Below, one piece after another: positions 1 to 11,470 of a DNA stretch of 64,000 bases. A model generated the notes under the pieces. The model made no database searches and was not told where the DNA came from. It saw only the letters and a list, made by a program, of their open reading frames with translations. The position numbers were made by a program, and so were the translations under genes. Location: assembly GCA_004794655.1 (NCBI GenBank), contig SMMW01000025.1, positions 3,206,501-3,270,500 on the forward strand, written 5' to 3'. The DNA is from Marisa cornuarietis (taxonomy: Eukaryota; Mollusca; Gastropoda; Architaenioglossa; Ampullariidae). Position 1 is the stretch's first letter. Each line of letters begins with the position of its first letter.

Positions 1-219
1 GGGGCCTGCCTGATGTCAACAGATCTTAGTTGATTGGCTTGCCACCGGTAGTGGAACGGCCGGCCAGCCGATTGTTTCAGCAGATATCTGCACATACTTG
101 CTGACACCAGAAAATCATTTCTATCGTCTAACAGTTCGTTGATATCCATCGGCAACAAAAACAAAAACACTACACAATGGTCTTCGAATGTGTCGCCAGA
201 CATGTGAAGAGCATCTAGC
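1..219 (+). promoter_or_regulatory. upstream/5' UTR region of TMEM26-like gene
   Basis: This stretch precedes the chosen start codon of the TMEM26-like gene. I see no clear TATA box or other core promoter motif, and the transcription start cannot be placed. It is listed only as the likely proximal promoter plus 5' UTR. Confidence 0.3.
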
Positions 220-679
220 ATGATGACTGGGGAGGTTCAGACGCGGAGGAACGTTAATTCATCATCAATGGGAAAGCAAACAGAAGGAGAGTACGTCCCG
301 AGAGAGAGGCGAAGAAACCCAACCAGAAGCGCCAAGTGGTGGTGGCGCAAGCTCCATGGTCACTACACCAGCTTGGTGGCGCTAGCCGTGCGAGGAGTCC
401 TGGCCATCCACTCCATCATCGCCTTGTGGGTGGTCGTCTCTTTGCGTGGCAACCCGACCTACTGGACTCTGCTGGCCTGCAACCTGCCTCTCGTCATCGA
501 GTCCCTCTACAGCATCTTCTGGCGGTCTGGGCGAGAAAGCAAGTGGTGAGTCGGTCGATGTTGATGCACCTTTTCATTTACGAAATGTTTGCAAAGGTCT
601 GTGTAATCGCAAGCCTGGTTTCAGAAATGTATGAAAGATAGCTACGACAGTAGTCGGCGTGGTGTGTCGTGCGTGTAAG

Positions 680-720
<41 letters not shown>

Positions 721-3635
721 CGCGCACGTGCGTGTGCCTGTGAACATTGTGCTTATTCTTGTGTTCTCATTCAGCTGATCGTCTTAATGTTTGATCCAAT
801 CGTACAAAACACAAGACACCGCATGTGGCCTGATAATCAGCTTCAGCATATGTGCAATAATCTATCGTGCTTTAGACTGCCCCTCTCTGTCAGACCACAT
901 GGAAAACAACATTTCTGAATCTTCGTTCTTTATCGTCATTGGTTTCGTTTTGGACGCATACGTGCCATGCTGTTCCAGTTAAGTCATCAATCGCCCGTCG
1001 TTTTTCCTACTCTTCCGGGGTATTTTTTAGACTTAAAAAAAAACACTTTTCGAAGGCTCTCTGCCTGACGCAACCCCTAACGTCCCAAAGTATCCCTGCC
1101 TGCTTATTTTGTCACTACCGATGTAAAGAATCACTACCCTACTGACTGAAAGGTGAATGCGTCGGAGGGCATGAAACTAGACAATTTGTTGCGCCCTTTT
1201 TCGGCAGGTGTCAGAAGTAAACGTGCTAAGATTGGACGTTTGTGCCGTACCTGGAGGCCATGCGTGCGCCTCTTTAATTGTGTGCTCGTTTGTGCTTGTA
1301 AGTGATGTGTGCGCCTGCATCTTGTTTGCTCACGTATCACGTATGCGTGCGTGTACGCAGAGGAGATGGGTAGAGCCGTAAACGTGGCTTACATATACAT
1401 CCGTGGCTGTAAATGCTATGACAAGATGCATAAATAGACAAAAAAGTGAAATACTGAGTAACAGTCTCTTCGGGATTCTCAGTTTCTATTTATATTATTG
1501 ATACCTAATGCCTTTTTGCTTTCTATCACATATACAACAGTGTTTAATCCCTAACGTAATAGTTAGCGGTCTTTGTATGTTGTGGGAGGCGGTGGTGGTA
1601 CTTGTATTTGTTCTATTCCGTCCCTCCTTCCCCATTGCACAGTCAGTGTCACTACGCGCATCTTGTGTCACTACCGATGTAAAGTTAATTGTAATTAAGG
1701 TTTTTGCTTAAGAAGTAGGAATCAAGAGCGACGAAGGTTAAAAAGAAAAAAAAACGAAATGTTTGTCGAGGGGTTGTGACAGCACACAGCGCTTACAGCC
1801 TGTGGCAGCATCCAGCGCTTACAAAATTGGACTCGCAGTGCACTGCCCTTCTGTGGCGGCTACTAGTGGGGGTGGAGAGAGGGGCTATGGTGATGATAAG
1901 AAATGTCAAAATTGTGCTTACGCTGGAGCCTCATCGGCGCGACTATTACCGGCACAAATTTCCTGTTTGACAATCCTCTTGTGGCTGACAGACTTGACTC
2001 ATGATTTTAATCCATGTCATGCATAGCTCTCGTCTATAGTCTTTGTGCGCACGCTCGTCCACGCACACAAGCACAGTCGTTTACATTTACAGACACGCGA
2101 TTATCATGCAAGAGTCGGAGACTATACCTTATCCAACTGTGGCGAAAGACAGAAAACCAATCCTAGAAAAAAAGTGTACGTTTTGAGTGGACAGCTATTC
2201 GTCAAGCTATTTAGAGTCCTTTCTAGCTGATTTACCATCTGTGTGTGTGTGTGTGTGTGGTTGTGGGGAGGGAGATTGTTGTCTTTAACTGTAACAATAG
2301 AAGTCTTTGCCAAAACACTGTGTGCACATCTCTTGTGCAGGTTCTGTCCCTGCTTTGTGGCGTTTCTCGTGGCCGAGCTGCCCTCCATATGGCTGATGGA
2401 ACTTCACAGACTTCATAGCTTTGCTGATGCCTACGAATCTGGCAACGTCACAGGCCTTGTGGACATTCCTGGGATGAGTGGGGTAAAGTGCGAATAGCTC
2501 TACATTTCAATGTTTTCCGAGATTTAGCAAACGAAAAGAACTACGCTTTCTGTGAGCACTAGAATCGACAGTAGTGGTGGTAATAGTACTTAAAATATCA
2601 TATTGAACATTACTCTTAAAATTTCTAAGCATTATTTGTCATTACAAAGAAGCTACCAAAGAAATTTAAAACGCCGTTTAACTGACCCTTGATTCTAAAA
2701 GTAGTCTTCATTGGCGTCATTATTCTCTTTTATTAATTGATTAACCTATATCATAATACTCGCCTTAAGGTTATTTAATCTCTGTATCATTTACTTGCAA
2801 GTGTTGTAGCCATGTACGTCACCATTTTCTACGCATGCTTCGCTCGTGAGTCAGACGGATTCAGTGGACGATACCTTTCCTGTTGTACTTTCAGCTGACG
2901 GTGCCCATCAAGTTGGAACCGAACATGTGGGTATCCATGATGGAGCAGACCCTGCTGTTCTTGCTGGTGCTGTGTCGCTGGCTGCTGCCACGGGGCCAGC
3001 TGAGCCGCAACGAGCTGTCACAACTGCTCTTCGTTTTCATGGGCATCGCTTCCGACAACATGGAGCTCTTCCAGCTCTTCGACGAGACAGAGGTGCGCAA
3101 GGACGAGGTACTGACTTACGTCATCCTGGCCGTGTGGTCACTGAGCATGCTACAGTTCACCTTTGTCCTCACCTCCACTCGCAACCCGCGCAAGATTCGC
3201 GCGGTGCACGCGGACCCGTCGCCCCCCGAAGCCACACTTGATCGCGAGAGGAAGAGGAGGCAGAGCTGCGCAGAGCTGTTCTTCACCACGGAGATCTGGA
3301 GCCTTCTCTTCAGCGTCATTGTGCAGGATGGGCCCTACGTCGTCGTGCGCATTTTCACTCTCGTCAAGTTCAATCTCGTGACCTACTCGGTCATCTTCTT
3401 CGTATGCAAGAACATGCTGGTCATCTGCCTCGTCCTATACCGGCTGATCGTCGTCTGCGCGAGCTGGGTCAATGCTGCTGGAGAAAAGGACGACAACTTC
3501 ACTTCCACCGACGTCGACTTGAAGGAAGAAGAGAAGAGAGAGGCTCTTCTGGAGCCGCAGCCAGTCAAGGTTCTCCCCGTCTTACAGCTGGAGAGTAGCA
3601 CTTCTCCTAGCATGTGCGATAGGTCTTTCTCCTAG
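220..3635 (+). CDS. TMEM26: transmembrane protein 26-like (TMEM26), three exons
   Basis: Multi-pass membrane protein of the TMEM26 family, whose molecular role is not established (in mammals it is known as a surface marker of beige fat cells). Coding exons are 220-545, 2341-2482 and 2895-3635; phases agree (2 then 0) and the introns are GT-AG, giving 402 residues (vertebrate proteins are about 370). Family resemblance is seen in the first hydrophobic segment (RGVLAIHSIIALWVVVSL), the KWFCPCF junction created by splicing exon 1 to 2, PSIWLMELHRL in exon 2, and EQTLLFLLVLCRWLLPRG in exon 3. Exon 3 adds several more hydrophobic segments and a charged cytoplasmic-type tail. The start is the first of two adjacent ATGs; the second is equally possible. 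Intron 1 contains (GT)n/(GC)n repeats. Identity is from family recognition, not a search. Confidence 0.85.
680..732. repeat. (GT)n-(GC)n microsatellite in TMEM26 intron 1
   Basis: A run of GT dinucleotides passes directly into alternating GC. This is alternating purine-pyrimidine sequence of the kind that can adopt Z-DNA. A second, shorter GT run lies in the same intron at about 2241-2260. Confidence 0.9.
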
Positions 3636-4612
3636 CGTGTGCGACAAACAAGAAAAACGTGATCGATCCTTCTATTCAGACGAAAGTCAGTTTCGCGTAC
3701 TTGTCAAACAATTCAGTGCAGACGTTTGAAAGCAGACTGCGAGTCAACGCATAGGGCAGTCAAAGCCTTGAACAAGCTATCAGGTTTCTGATCGTCGAAT
3801 CTGTTTCCCTCCTCATCGTCATTTTCATGAACGTCTCCATCGATAATATGAAGCACTGCCATCGTCATCGTCACTGTTATTATCATCATCTCAAGTTGTG
3901 ACTGTAACAGTTAAACAGCTGTTACAATGTTTGTTCGGTCCATCGTGGGCATTTCACGAAAGATCTTTGAGTGTGAGCCCGAGATGATGTTCACAGTCTT
4001 TAAAACAATTACAGTCCAAGCGAGCCTGTAAGTTGCTTATGGGTTATTCGGCACTTCAGGCTAGTTTTATTTATTTATCCTTTCACCTTAAAAAGAGTAG
4101 GGAAAAAACAGAGCTGCCCTTGCATGATGCCTCTCCTGTGGATTTAATACTGAACGTGTTTAGCTACTTGTCATTTTTTTCTTAAACCTGCCACTCAAAA
4201 CTCTTTAGAATAGAAGGTAATATGCTACTGAATTAAAACGTGCTTTTTACAGTTAAGTAAATCTTGTATTTGAAACATCAAGTTTGTGATATCTGACAAG
4301 TTAAGAGAGTTCGACTAAGGAAATTATGAGGATGTTAAAGTTATTTTGCACTGTTTCGCAGTTAACCAGCCCACGAGATACGCGACTGAACTTGGGGTAA
4401 CATACAGCTGTTATTATACAGAACTGCACATTGTAAACTTTCCTAATGTTGAAAATTTCCAATAGATAAGCTAGGCCGAGCAAGGCTGTGCTACGCCTTA
4501 GGTGAAAGACAAATGCTGCAAAAGCTGAGCCATTTATCAACACAAATCTTGGAATAGTTATACGTTTAATCTTAACTCTATCTTCTTAACTGACAAACAA
4601 TAAACCTAGGCT
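3636..4612 (+). other. TMEM26 3' flank with possible poly(A) signal
   Basis: No coding sequence is recognisable. The first good AATAAA on the plus strand is at 4599-4604, immediately before the LINE target site, so this stretch may be a 1-kb 3' UTR followed by intergenic DNA. Transcript evidence would be needed to place the end. Confidence 0.35.
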
Positions 4613-4624
4613 AGCATATTACCA
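4613..4624. repeat. target-site duplication, left copy (12 bp)
   Basis: AGCATATTACCA occurs here and again at 7769-7780, exactly bracketing the LINE at 4625-7768. Twelve matching bases at both edges define the element ends without needing a database. Confidence 0.9.
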
Positions 4625-4828
4625 ACTCCGCCTGGAAACCCCCGGGTAACCTGCCGGTCCCAAGCCCGGATGAAGGAGGAGGGTTGGGCGTGGGGTTAGC
4701 AACCCCACCCTGTAGAACAACCCTTGCTACAGAAACCGCAACTAGAACATTACCACAACGAGAGCCTGGACGGGAAGATCCCTCTTTGGAGGGGCCTATG
4801 ACGCGTGCTTGCGAAAGCATTCGGGAAG

Positions 4829-5842
4829 TCAGCTCGCCGACCTATCTTCTCACGGCCAAGGCAAAAACCCAGGATAGGGACCTGGAACATCAGAACCCAA
4901 TACGAGAGAGGGAAATCAGCTCAGGTAGCACAGGAGATGAACAACTATGGCATCAAGCTCCTTGGCCTGTGCGAGACCAGATGGAATGATAGCGGTCAGA
5001 CCAGACTCGTCAGGGGAGACTATCATCTACTCTGGACAAGAAGATCCTGACCATGACCACTCGCAAGAAGTAGCAGTACTGATGACACAGGAGGCTGCAA
5101 GGGCACTAATAACATGGGAACCAGTTTCTCCACGACTCATGTCAGCTCGGTTCAACTCCAAAGGAAGAAAGATCACCATCATCCAGTGCTATGCACCTAC
5201 CAACGAAGCAAATGAAGAGGAGAAGGAGGACTTTTACAACTCCCTACAAGCGCTGGTCGATCGTACTCTAAGACGAGACCTGAAGATCATCATGGGCGAC
5301 ATGAATGCCAAAGTTGGAGATGACAACACGGACAAAGAACACAAATGGGAAAGCACTGTGTGGGCAACTGCAATGAGAATAGTGAGATGTTTACAGACTT
5401 CTGCTTGTTCAATGACCTTGTAATCGGAGGCACAGTCTTTCCTCACAAAACCATTCACAAGACCACCTGGACTTCACCAGATGGACATACAGAAAACCAG
5501 ATCGATCACATCACCATCGATAGACAGTTTAGAAGGAGTCTGCTGGATGTCAGAGTAAAGCGAGGTGCAGATACAGCCACAGACCACCATCTACTTGTGG
5601 CAACCATGAAGATAAAGCTGAGGTCCTTTCATGACTCATCGGACAGACCGCACCACAAATTCAACGTGCAGTTCCTCAGAGATCGGAAAAAACAAGAAGA
5701 GTTCAAATGCGAAGTAAAAAAACAGGTTTGCGGCACTGGAAGGACTCTTGGAAGAAACAGTGACCAACCACTGGACAAAAATACAAGAGACCTGGAAAAC
5801 TTCCTGCACACACGTTCTGGGGAAGAAAGCAAAACAGCATAA
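4829..5842 (+). pseudogene. LINE endonuclease domain, frameshifted
   Basis: Endonuclease/exonuclease/phosphatase-type domain of the LINE. Visible motifs in order are IGTWNIRT, GLCETRW (catalytic Glu), QCYAPTNEA, IMGDMNAKVG, TWTSPDGHTENQIDHI and TATDHHLL (catalytic Asp-His). They lie in different frames: the first two in one, the next two in another, and the last two in a third segment from about 5345. A further frame change near 5800 and another near 5868 separate it from the RT frame. These are nicking-enzyme motifs of target-primed reverse transcription; this copy is dead. Confidence 0.88.
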
Positions 5843-5845
5843 GGA

Positions 5846-7153
5846 ATGGCTGAATATAAAGACCTGGCAAAAATAGAGGAAAGGAAAGAGCTGAAGCAGA
5901 AGATCAACCAATGTCAAGACCAGCAGGAAAAAGAAGAACTCAGAGCAAAATACTTGGAGATAAACAGAGAAGTAAAAAAGAGCGCAAGAGATGACAAGAG
6001 GCAGTTCACACACAAGATGGCAGAAGAGGCAGAACAAGCAGCTGGGCAAAATAACACAAAGAGACTATACGAAATTACAAAAACTCTGGCAGGAAGAAAA
6101 CACACCAATGCGTGCAGATCAATAAAGGATAAGAATGGCAGCGCCATCACCGGAGATGCAGAACAAAGATCACGCTGGGTGGAACATTTTGATGAAATAC
6201 TTAACCGACCATCACCAACACCCACCTTGGACATTCCCCCAGCCGCCGAACAGCTTCAAGTAAACACCAGCCCACCAACCAAGGCAGAAATCATCAAAGC
6301 CGTCAAGTCCTTAAAGTCTGGCAAGGCGGCAGCCCCAGATGGCATTCCTGCAGAAGCACTAAAGGCAGATCCAACAGCCGCAGCAGAGATGTTGCACCCA
6401 CTGCTGAAGAAAATTTGGGAACAGGAACAAGTTCCAGCAGACTGGAAGCTTGGCTACCTAGTAAAGCTACCCAAAAAAGGCGACCTTACACAATGCAGCA
6501 ATTGGCGTGGGATTATGCTGTTGTCCACTCCTAGCAAGGTGCTGACCAGAATCATCCTGGAGAAACTAAAAAATGCCCTGGACAAGAGACTGCGGCAAGA
6601 ACAGGCAGGCTTTCGGCAGGGAAAATCATGCATAGACCAAATTGCTACACTACGAAATATTATTGAACAGTCCATTGAATGGCAGGCACCACTATACATA
6701 ACCTTTGTGGATTTTGAGAAAGCCTTTGACTCCGTAGACAGGGAAACCATCTGGAAACTGATGCAGCACTACGGATTTCCACCAAAGTTTATTGCCATCA
6801 TCCAACAGCTATATGAGGACTCGAAATGCCAGGTGATTCACAACGGAAAGCTGACTGACCCCTTCGCAGTGAGGACTGGAGTGAGGCAAGGTTGTATGCT
6901 CTCACCGACAATCTTCCTGATCCTCATAGACTGGATCTTGAGAAGAACAACCTCTAACAGTAACACGGGCATTCAGTGGACCTTCGCCAGGCAACTTGAA
7001 GACCTCGACTTTGCAGACGACATCAGCCTGCTGTCCCACAAACAACAACACGCACAAACAAAGCTCACTCGGCTCGCAGAAGAAGCAGCGATGACGGGCC
7101 TGACCATCAACATCAAGAAGACGGAAGTAATGCGGGTCAACAACAAGCAATAA
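5846..7153 (+). pseudogene. LINE reverse transcriptase domain
   Basis: An open segment of 435 codons holds all core RT blocks: GKAAAPDGIPAEALK, SNWRGIMLLSTPSKVL, EQAGFRQGKSCIDQI, FVDFEKAFDSVDRE (first catalytic Asp), GVRQGCMLSP and LDFADDISLL (catalytic DD pair). The catalytic residues are intact, but the segment ends in a stop at 7151-7153 and the conserved C-terminal region resumes in other frames. The first ten or so residues are in a frame unlike the upstream coding context, so the true element ORF reads through from the endonuclease region. Confidence 0.92.
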
Positions 7154-7700
7154 GCCCCACTACAACTGCATGGGGAATGCATTTAAGAGTCTTACCGTTT
7201 CACCTACCTTGGCAGCATAGTCAGCAAAGATGGAGGTTCAGATGAGGATGTAAGAAGCCGAACAAACAAAGCCAGGCTGGCATTCCACACCCTACGACCT
7301 ATCTGGAACTCCAAAGCTCTATCTTTACACACAAAGATCCGCATCTTTAACACAAATGTAAAGGCAATACTTCTATATGGATCCGAGACATGGCGGGTGA
7401 CAAATGCCATTACTAACAAGATACAGACATTCGTCAACAGATGTCTGCGCCACATCCTCAACATCAGATGGCCTGATAAGATCTCCAATACAGACCTGTG
7501 GGAGAGACCCAATCAAAAACCTGCCAGCCACGACATCAGGAAGCGGAAGTGGGGCTGGATTGGTCACACCTTACGAAAGCCAGCCGACAACTTAACAAGA
7601 CAAGCTCTGGGCTGGAACCCATAGGGGAGATCAGTCCACAGAGAGGCAGAGACAGCTGGCATGATATGGTCCCAACTAGAAAGGAGTGCCCAGAACCGGG
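7154..7700 (+). pseudogene. LINE C-terminal region, frameshifted
   Basis: Continuation of the LINE polyprotein after the RT. From about 7397 the frame reads [20 protein letters not shown] and then [14 protein letters not shown], typical of the C-terminus of this LINE group. The same C-terminal type is seen in the antisense fragment at 8065-8362. Confidence 0.8.
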
Positions 7701-7768
7701 TCCGTTGGCCGGGTGTGGTTGCGGCCCTATGCTCCACTTGGAGCGTACAGGAATAAGAAGTAAGAAGA

Positions 7769-7780
7769 AGCATATTACCA
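7769..7780. repeat. target-site duplication, right copy (12 bp)
   Basis: Second copy of AGCATATTACCA, following the AAG-type 3' tail of the LINE; see the left copy at 4613-4624. Confidence 0.9.
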
Positions 7781-8050
7781 TTAATTATTGTCGTGGTGTG
7801 TCTCGGGACTCATCAGATTTGCATTCTCGAGCACACATGCAGCTAAAACATTTAGCAGTTATTCGACAAGACAAGCGACACCAATCAGTCCGTAAAGAAC
7901 GATTTCTGGTGAAAACACATATAACCCAGCTGAATGGGCATTACGTGTAACATTCCTTCCTTCCACACAATAGTAATTGCAAGCTTATCCACTCATGTTT
8001 TTTTTCAGTTGCCCTCCCACCTAAAGACCACACCAAGCGAGGATGTGACG
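7781..8050. other. spacer without recognised features
   Basis: Short AT-rich stretch between two LINE insertions. I see no gene, repeat family or regulatory motif in it. Confidence 0.6.
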
Positions 8051-8376
8051 TGATAAAGACTATATCAATCAATCAATCAGTCCTCTTCGTGCTAGTTGCA
8101 AATAAGGCCTCAACCATAGCCCGCCACTGATGTCGATCGGCTGAAACCCGCTCCAGGCGACCCCATGACCAGCCCTTTCCTTTCATCTCCCTTTCCACTG
8201 TTCTTCTCCAAGTTTCTTTTGGGCGGCCTCGTTTTTTTCGGCCGTCTGGAGTCCATTGGTGATGGTGTTTGACCAAACGATGTTAAGTATGCGCCTGATG
8301 CATCTGTTTTCGAAGACGTCAAGCCTGTTACCGATGTTTTTGGTCATCTTCCATGATTCTGATGATAAAGACTATA
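8051..8376 (-). mobile_element. 5'-truncated antisense LINE fragment with 14-bp target duplications
   Basis: TGATAAAGACTATA occurs at 8051-8064 and 8363-8376 and brackets a 298-bp insert. On the minus strand the insert encodes a LINE C-terminus (KKRGRPKETWRRTVEREM) and ends in a 3' tail of four-base TTGA repeats at about 8064-8079 (seen as TCAA on the plus strand). This is a textbook short, 5'-truncated target-primed insertion, related to but separate from the larger LINE upstream. Confidence 0.88.
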
Positions 8377-9480
8377 GACAAGACTGTAATGGATCCGTTC
8401 GCGCAATGGAATGTTTTGTTAAGTTTTACAACACCACTAACTCAGCTACTTCTATCCATACAAGCAAGAAAGGTACTATAAGAAATAAGGAAATATCATT
8501 AAGGTAAAGAGACAAATCGTGTTAATAAAATATATACAGCTATATGACATTGTATACATGCAAAACTTATCTTTACAAACTCTCTTGACGTCTGGATTGT
8601 AGGAATCTCTCAATAGAACATAACAACAATCTCTCCGTTCAAACTGTATACAAATTGATGCACTTTCAGATAATGAAAAAAATCCAAATAAATAAACAGT
8701 ACAATTTGACAACTAAACTAAGCGTAATGCACCCACTGAGCCAAGAATAATAATTTAAATAAGAAAGTTAAATAATCACGACCATGAGTCACATAACAGT
8801 AAGTACAAAACTATTAGGCGTCAAATCTCCATCCCCAGTAGTGTCGCCGCTATAAACAGCCCTAAGGAGAGACCAGGTTTGTGACAGTGAATTAAACGAC
8901 TTATTTGAAATTTGACAAGAAAAATAGATATATTATTCAACTGATTCTACTTTGATGTTTGTTTCTTAAACGCTTTAATACTCTTACTAACTGAGACTGT
9001 GATTGTGACATTAAATCCCTTCTGATTCAAAGTTCGTAAGTGAAAAAAATACTGAGCATAAATCATTTCATATATCATAACATAATATATCATAACCAAA
9101 ATGAAACATGCATAGCAAAATGAAGTCAGTGGTGTTCCTGAACTCAGTTGCACTTCTTCCTATGTGTAAGTGCGGAACTTCTTTCGATTTAGGAAAGAAG
9201 AGGGAAATGTGAGGCTGGCATGTGGTCCCATCCATCCTCTGGGTTCGCCCCTTCTCCATCCACCAACGCCCCGTCGCACTTCCCTCCTGGTTACTTCAAA
9301 TGCCCCTCGGATGCTGGGGTTTTCCTGTAATACATGTACAGTACTGAGAAACTCGCGTGGTGAAGTCAACCTACAAGCAGAGGAAAGGTGCCCTGCAAAT
9401 GTCTTCTATGAGAATGACATTTTTCCCTAAAATCATTCATCACTTTAAAACAAGGAGATTGTTGCTCCCCACCTCCATCC
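8377..9480. other. intergenic spacer
   Basis: About 1.1 kb, mostly AT-rich apart from a GC-richer patch at about 9170-9370. The open frames here are short and show no recognisable family motifs. I see nothing that supports a gene. Confidence 0.5.
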
Positions 9481-10031
9481 GTGACTGCGCCCTAGGTGAC
9501 TGCCTAGCTCGAATCCCAGACACTTAATCCCCGACACTTAATCCTCTAGACTTTTAATCCCCAGACACTTAATCCTCAAAATTAAATTTCAACTCAAAAA
9601 ATTATGAAGTGAATGAAAAATTTAATTCAAACTCAAATAATTATTTTCATGTAAACATCAAAATAAGTTTGACAATTAAAATAATACTTAACTTCAACAT
9701 CTATAACATTAGTTAAAGTTCATGTGAGCTATTAAAGTCAACGTTCTTCAACAATATGATATGAAAAGTGTTGTTAATCAATATGACAGGTAAGCTGATT
9801 GGAGGTACCCTAATTGGGACGATTGTTACGTCTTATTAGAGTTACCACGCGACACATTTCTCTTACGGTTATAATATTTCAAGTTCACAAAATAGCAGTT
9901 TTGAGTGTTGTGTCGCGATTTGGTGGCATTTTTGATGATTTAGTGTCTGGGGATTAAGTGTCGGGGATTAAATGTCTGGGGATTAAGTGTCCGGTCACCG
10001 CCTAGCTCACCTAATTGTAGAACCGGCCCTG
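9481..10031. mobile_element. hAT-like element remnant hosting a nested insertion
   Basis: The right edge, read on the minus strand, begins CAGGGCCGGTTCTACAATTA, which resembles hAT-type termini (CAGRGCCGG). Sequence on both sides of the 489-bp nested element (CCTAGGTGACTGCCTAGCTC on the left, CGCCTAGCTCACC on the right) reads as one interrupted unit. The left end is not resolved. Assignment rests on terminal motifs only. Confidence 0.45.
9511..9999. mobile_element. non-autonomous DNA element with inverted arrays of a GACACTTAATCCCC motif
   Basis: A 489-bp insert flanked by the 9-bp direct repeat GCCTAGCTC (9502-9510 and 10000-10008). Each end carries four head-to-tail copies of a 14-16-bp unit close to CAGACACTTAATCCCC: plus orientation at 9516-9576, inverted at about 9937-9993. 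The interior is AT-rich and non-coding. Arrays of a subterminal motif in inverted orientation are what transposase-binding ends look like, and a 9-bp duplication fits Mutator-like elements, but the superfamily is not proven. Confidence 0.7.
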
Positions 10032-10856
10032 TAGATAAGATATTGTTCTAAGAAAGAGGATGGTACCTTCACGTAGCAGTTGGTGTCGTTCACTGGATCA
10101 AGGATTCAGAGCCTTTTGTCTTCAACTGAAGAATATGTATAATTATGTGCACCTGGATAATACTTCGGTAGTATTTTGTGTGATTCTTGTGGAAATTATT
10201 TCTTTAAAAAAATGTTACAAATAAGTAACATTGAGATTATAAATTTACTACGCTCGATCAGATTACTGTTAAAAAAAAAATCCCGGTGAAGACCAAACAT
10301 GCACACAGGCGATTATCGAGAAAACAATTCCTGTTCCTATGACTTCGAACTCAAGACAGCTAAAAAAACTGGCTCTCAGCCCGGGCATCCTTCGCTACAG
10401 AAATACTATTTTTGATCTGGCTTGAGCTGTTTCAGGGGCGACTGGGGTCTCCTCCAGGTGCTTTAGAGATATTATAAAGGCTTTGAAAAGTGTCGGCCGC
10501 ATGCTACAGAAGACTGCGGTCATTGTCTTCGTTATCTGCTGCCTGCACGTACATTGCCACAGTCAGAACACAAATGGCGACACATAGAAACGGGATGTTT
10601 GGATGCAGTTGTGTGCACTCATGGGCATACTAGTTAGTGCCTAGATCAACATCTTTTAATGACGTCTTGCTCTGGGCATACAGTACAAATCTGCACTGGG
10701 GTTGAATGTGCCACGTTGCTAGGGACAGGTACAGTCAGTGATGTTTAGGGAGTGGGTTTGCTTGCCTACTGATCATTCGCTTTTTCTAAAAGGACTGCGG
10801 GGCAGCAAAATTTGCTTCAAATGATTAGGTAAAGTTCAGTGCAACATATTATTTTC

Positions 10857-11118
10857 ACAAATGTGGGCGAATACACCCCTTCAGTTATAGAGATACACGC
10901 CTACAAACATCAACATGCACAGAAAGAAGTCGAATTCGTGACGTGACGTTTGCACACAGACATACCTTATATAGTCCCACCTTTCACTGGCTGAGGCCTT
11001 TACAATGTACTTATCCATGTACAATCCTGGCATCTTTGTTGTTGATTTCTTGCTGTCAATAGAGATGTTTGTAGGCGTGTATCTTTATAACTGAAGGATA
11101 CTATTCACCCAAATTGTA
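10857..11118. mobile_element. MITE-like element with about 50-bp terminal inverted repeats (left arm)
   Basis: The ends read ACAAATGTGGGCGAATA... and, reversed, ACAATTTGGGTGAATAG..., both continuing into CCTTCAGTTATARAGATACA and then CGCCTACAAACATC. The interior is non-coding. A mirrored copy lies near the far end of the right arm, so insertion predates the duplication. I could not define a target duplication. Confidence 0.7.
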
Positions 11119-11123
11119 GGAAT

Positions 11124-11129
11124 TTTATT
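11124..11129 (-). terminator. candidate poly(A) signal, left fucosidase gene
   Basis: AATAAA on the minus strand about 340 bases beyond the fucosidase stop codon, mirrored at 24869-24874 in the right arm. Nearer signals were not seen, but usage is unproven. Confidence 0.4.
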
Positions 11130-11470
11130 TTTTTACCCAATCATTAGAAACCAATCTCCCTCCCCCCCCCCCACTGTAGTCATTTACGCTCTTCAGTCCT
11201 AAGTTGGTTAAATAAATGGCATGAGGCAACAGGCAAGTCAGTCTGTGGTGCGTGCATGCAACAGCGAACCATTAAATTAAAAAAAAAGTATAGTTGGTAT
11301 GCAATCATTGTATTAAAGCCTGACAACAATATTTCAAGTGTCCAAATGAATACATCATAATACATGAGAAAATTATGAGAACATGAATAATCAGGAAGAA
11401 AGAAACAAAACAATGAATTAGGGAATGCACAGGAACCTAAACAACTGATAGTTGAAGTACAAAAGTAAGT

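Larger units (their letters stand above)
4625..7768 (+). mobile_element. APE-type non-LTR retrotransposon (LINE), near full length, inactivated
   Basis: A 3.1-kb LINE with a GC-rich 5' leader, an apurinic-type endonuclease, a reverse transcriptase, a C-terminal region and a short 3' tail of AAG-like repeats, bracketed by 12-bp target duplications. The leader and endonuclease suggest that nearly all of the element was copied. Coding frames shift several times, so this copy cannot make a full protein. The clade is uncertain: it belongs to the APE-endonuclease LINEs whose host-annotated fragments are often labelled craniofacial development protein 2-like, but I cannot assign RTE, I or another group from inspection. 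Confidence 0.9.

Noticed and set aside
682..918. Frame starting with alternating Cys-Val and Ala-Arg
   Set aside because: It is a translated GT/GC microsatellite within TMEM26 intron 1.
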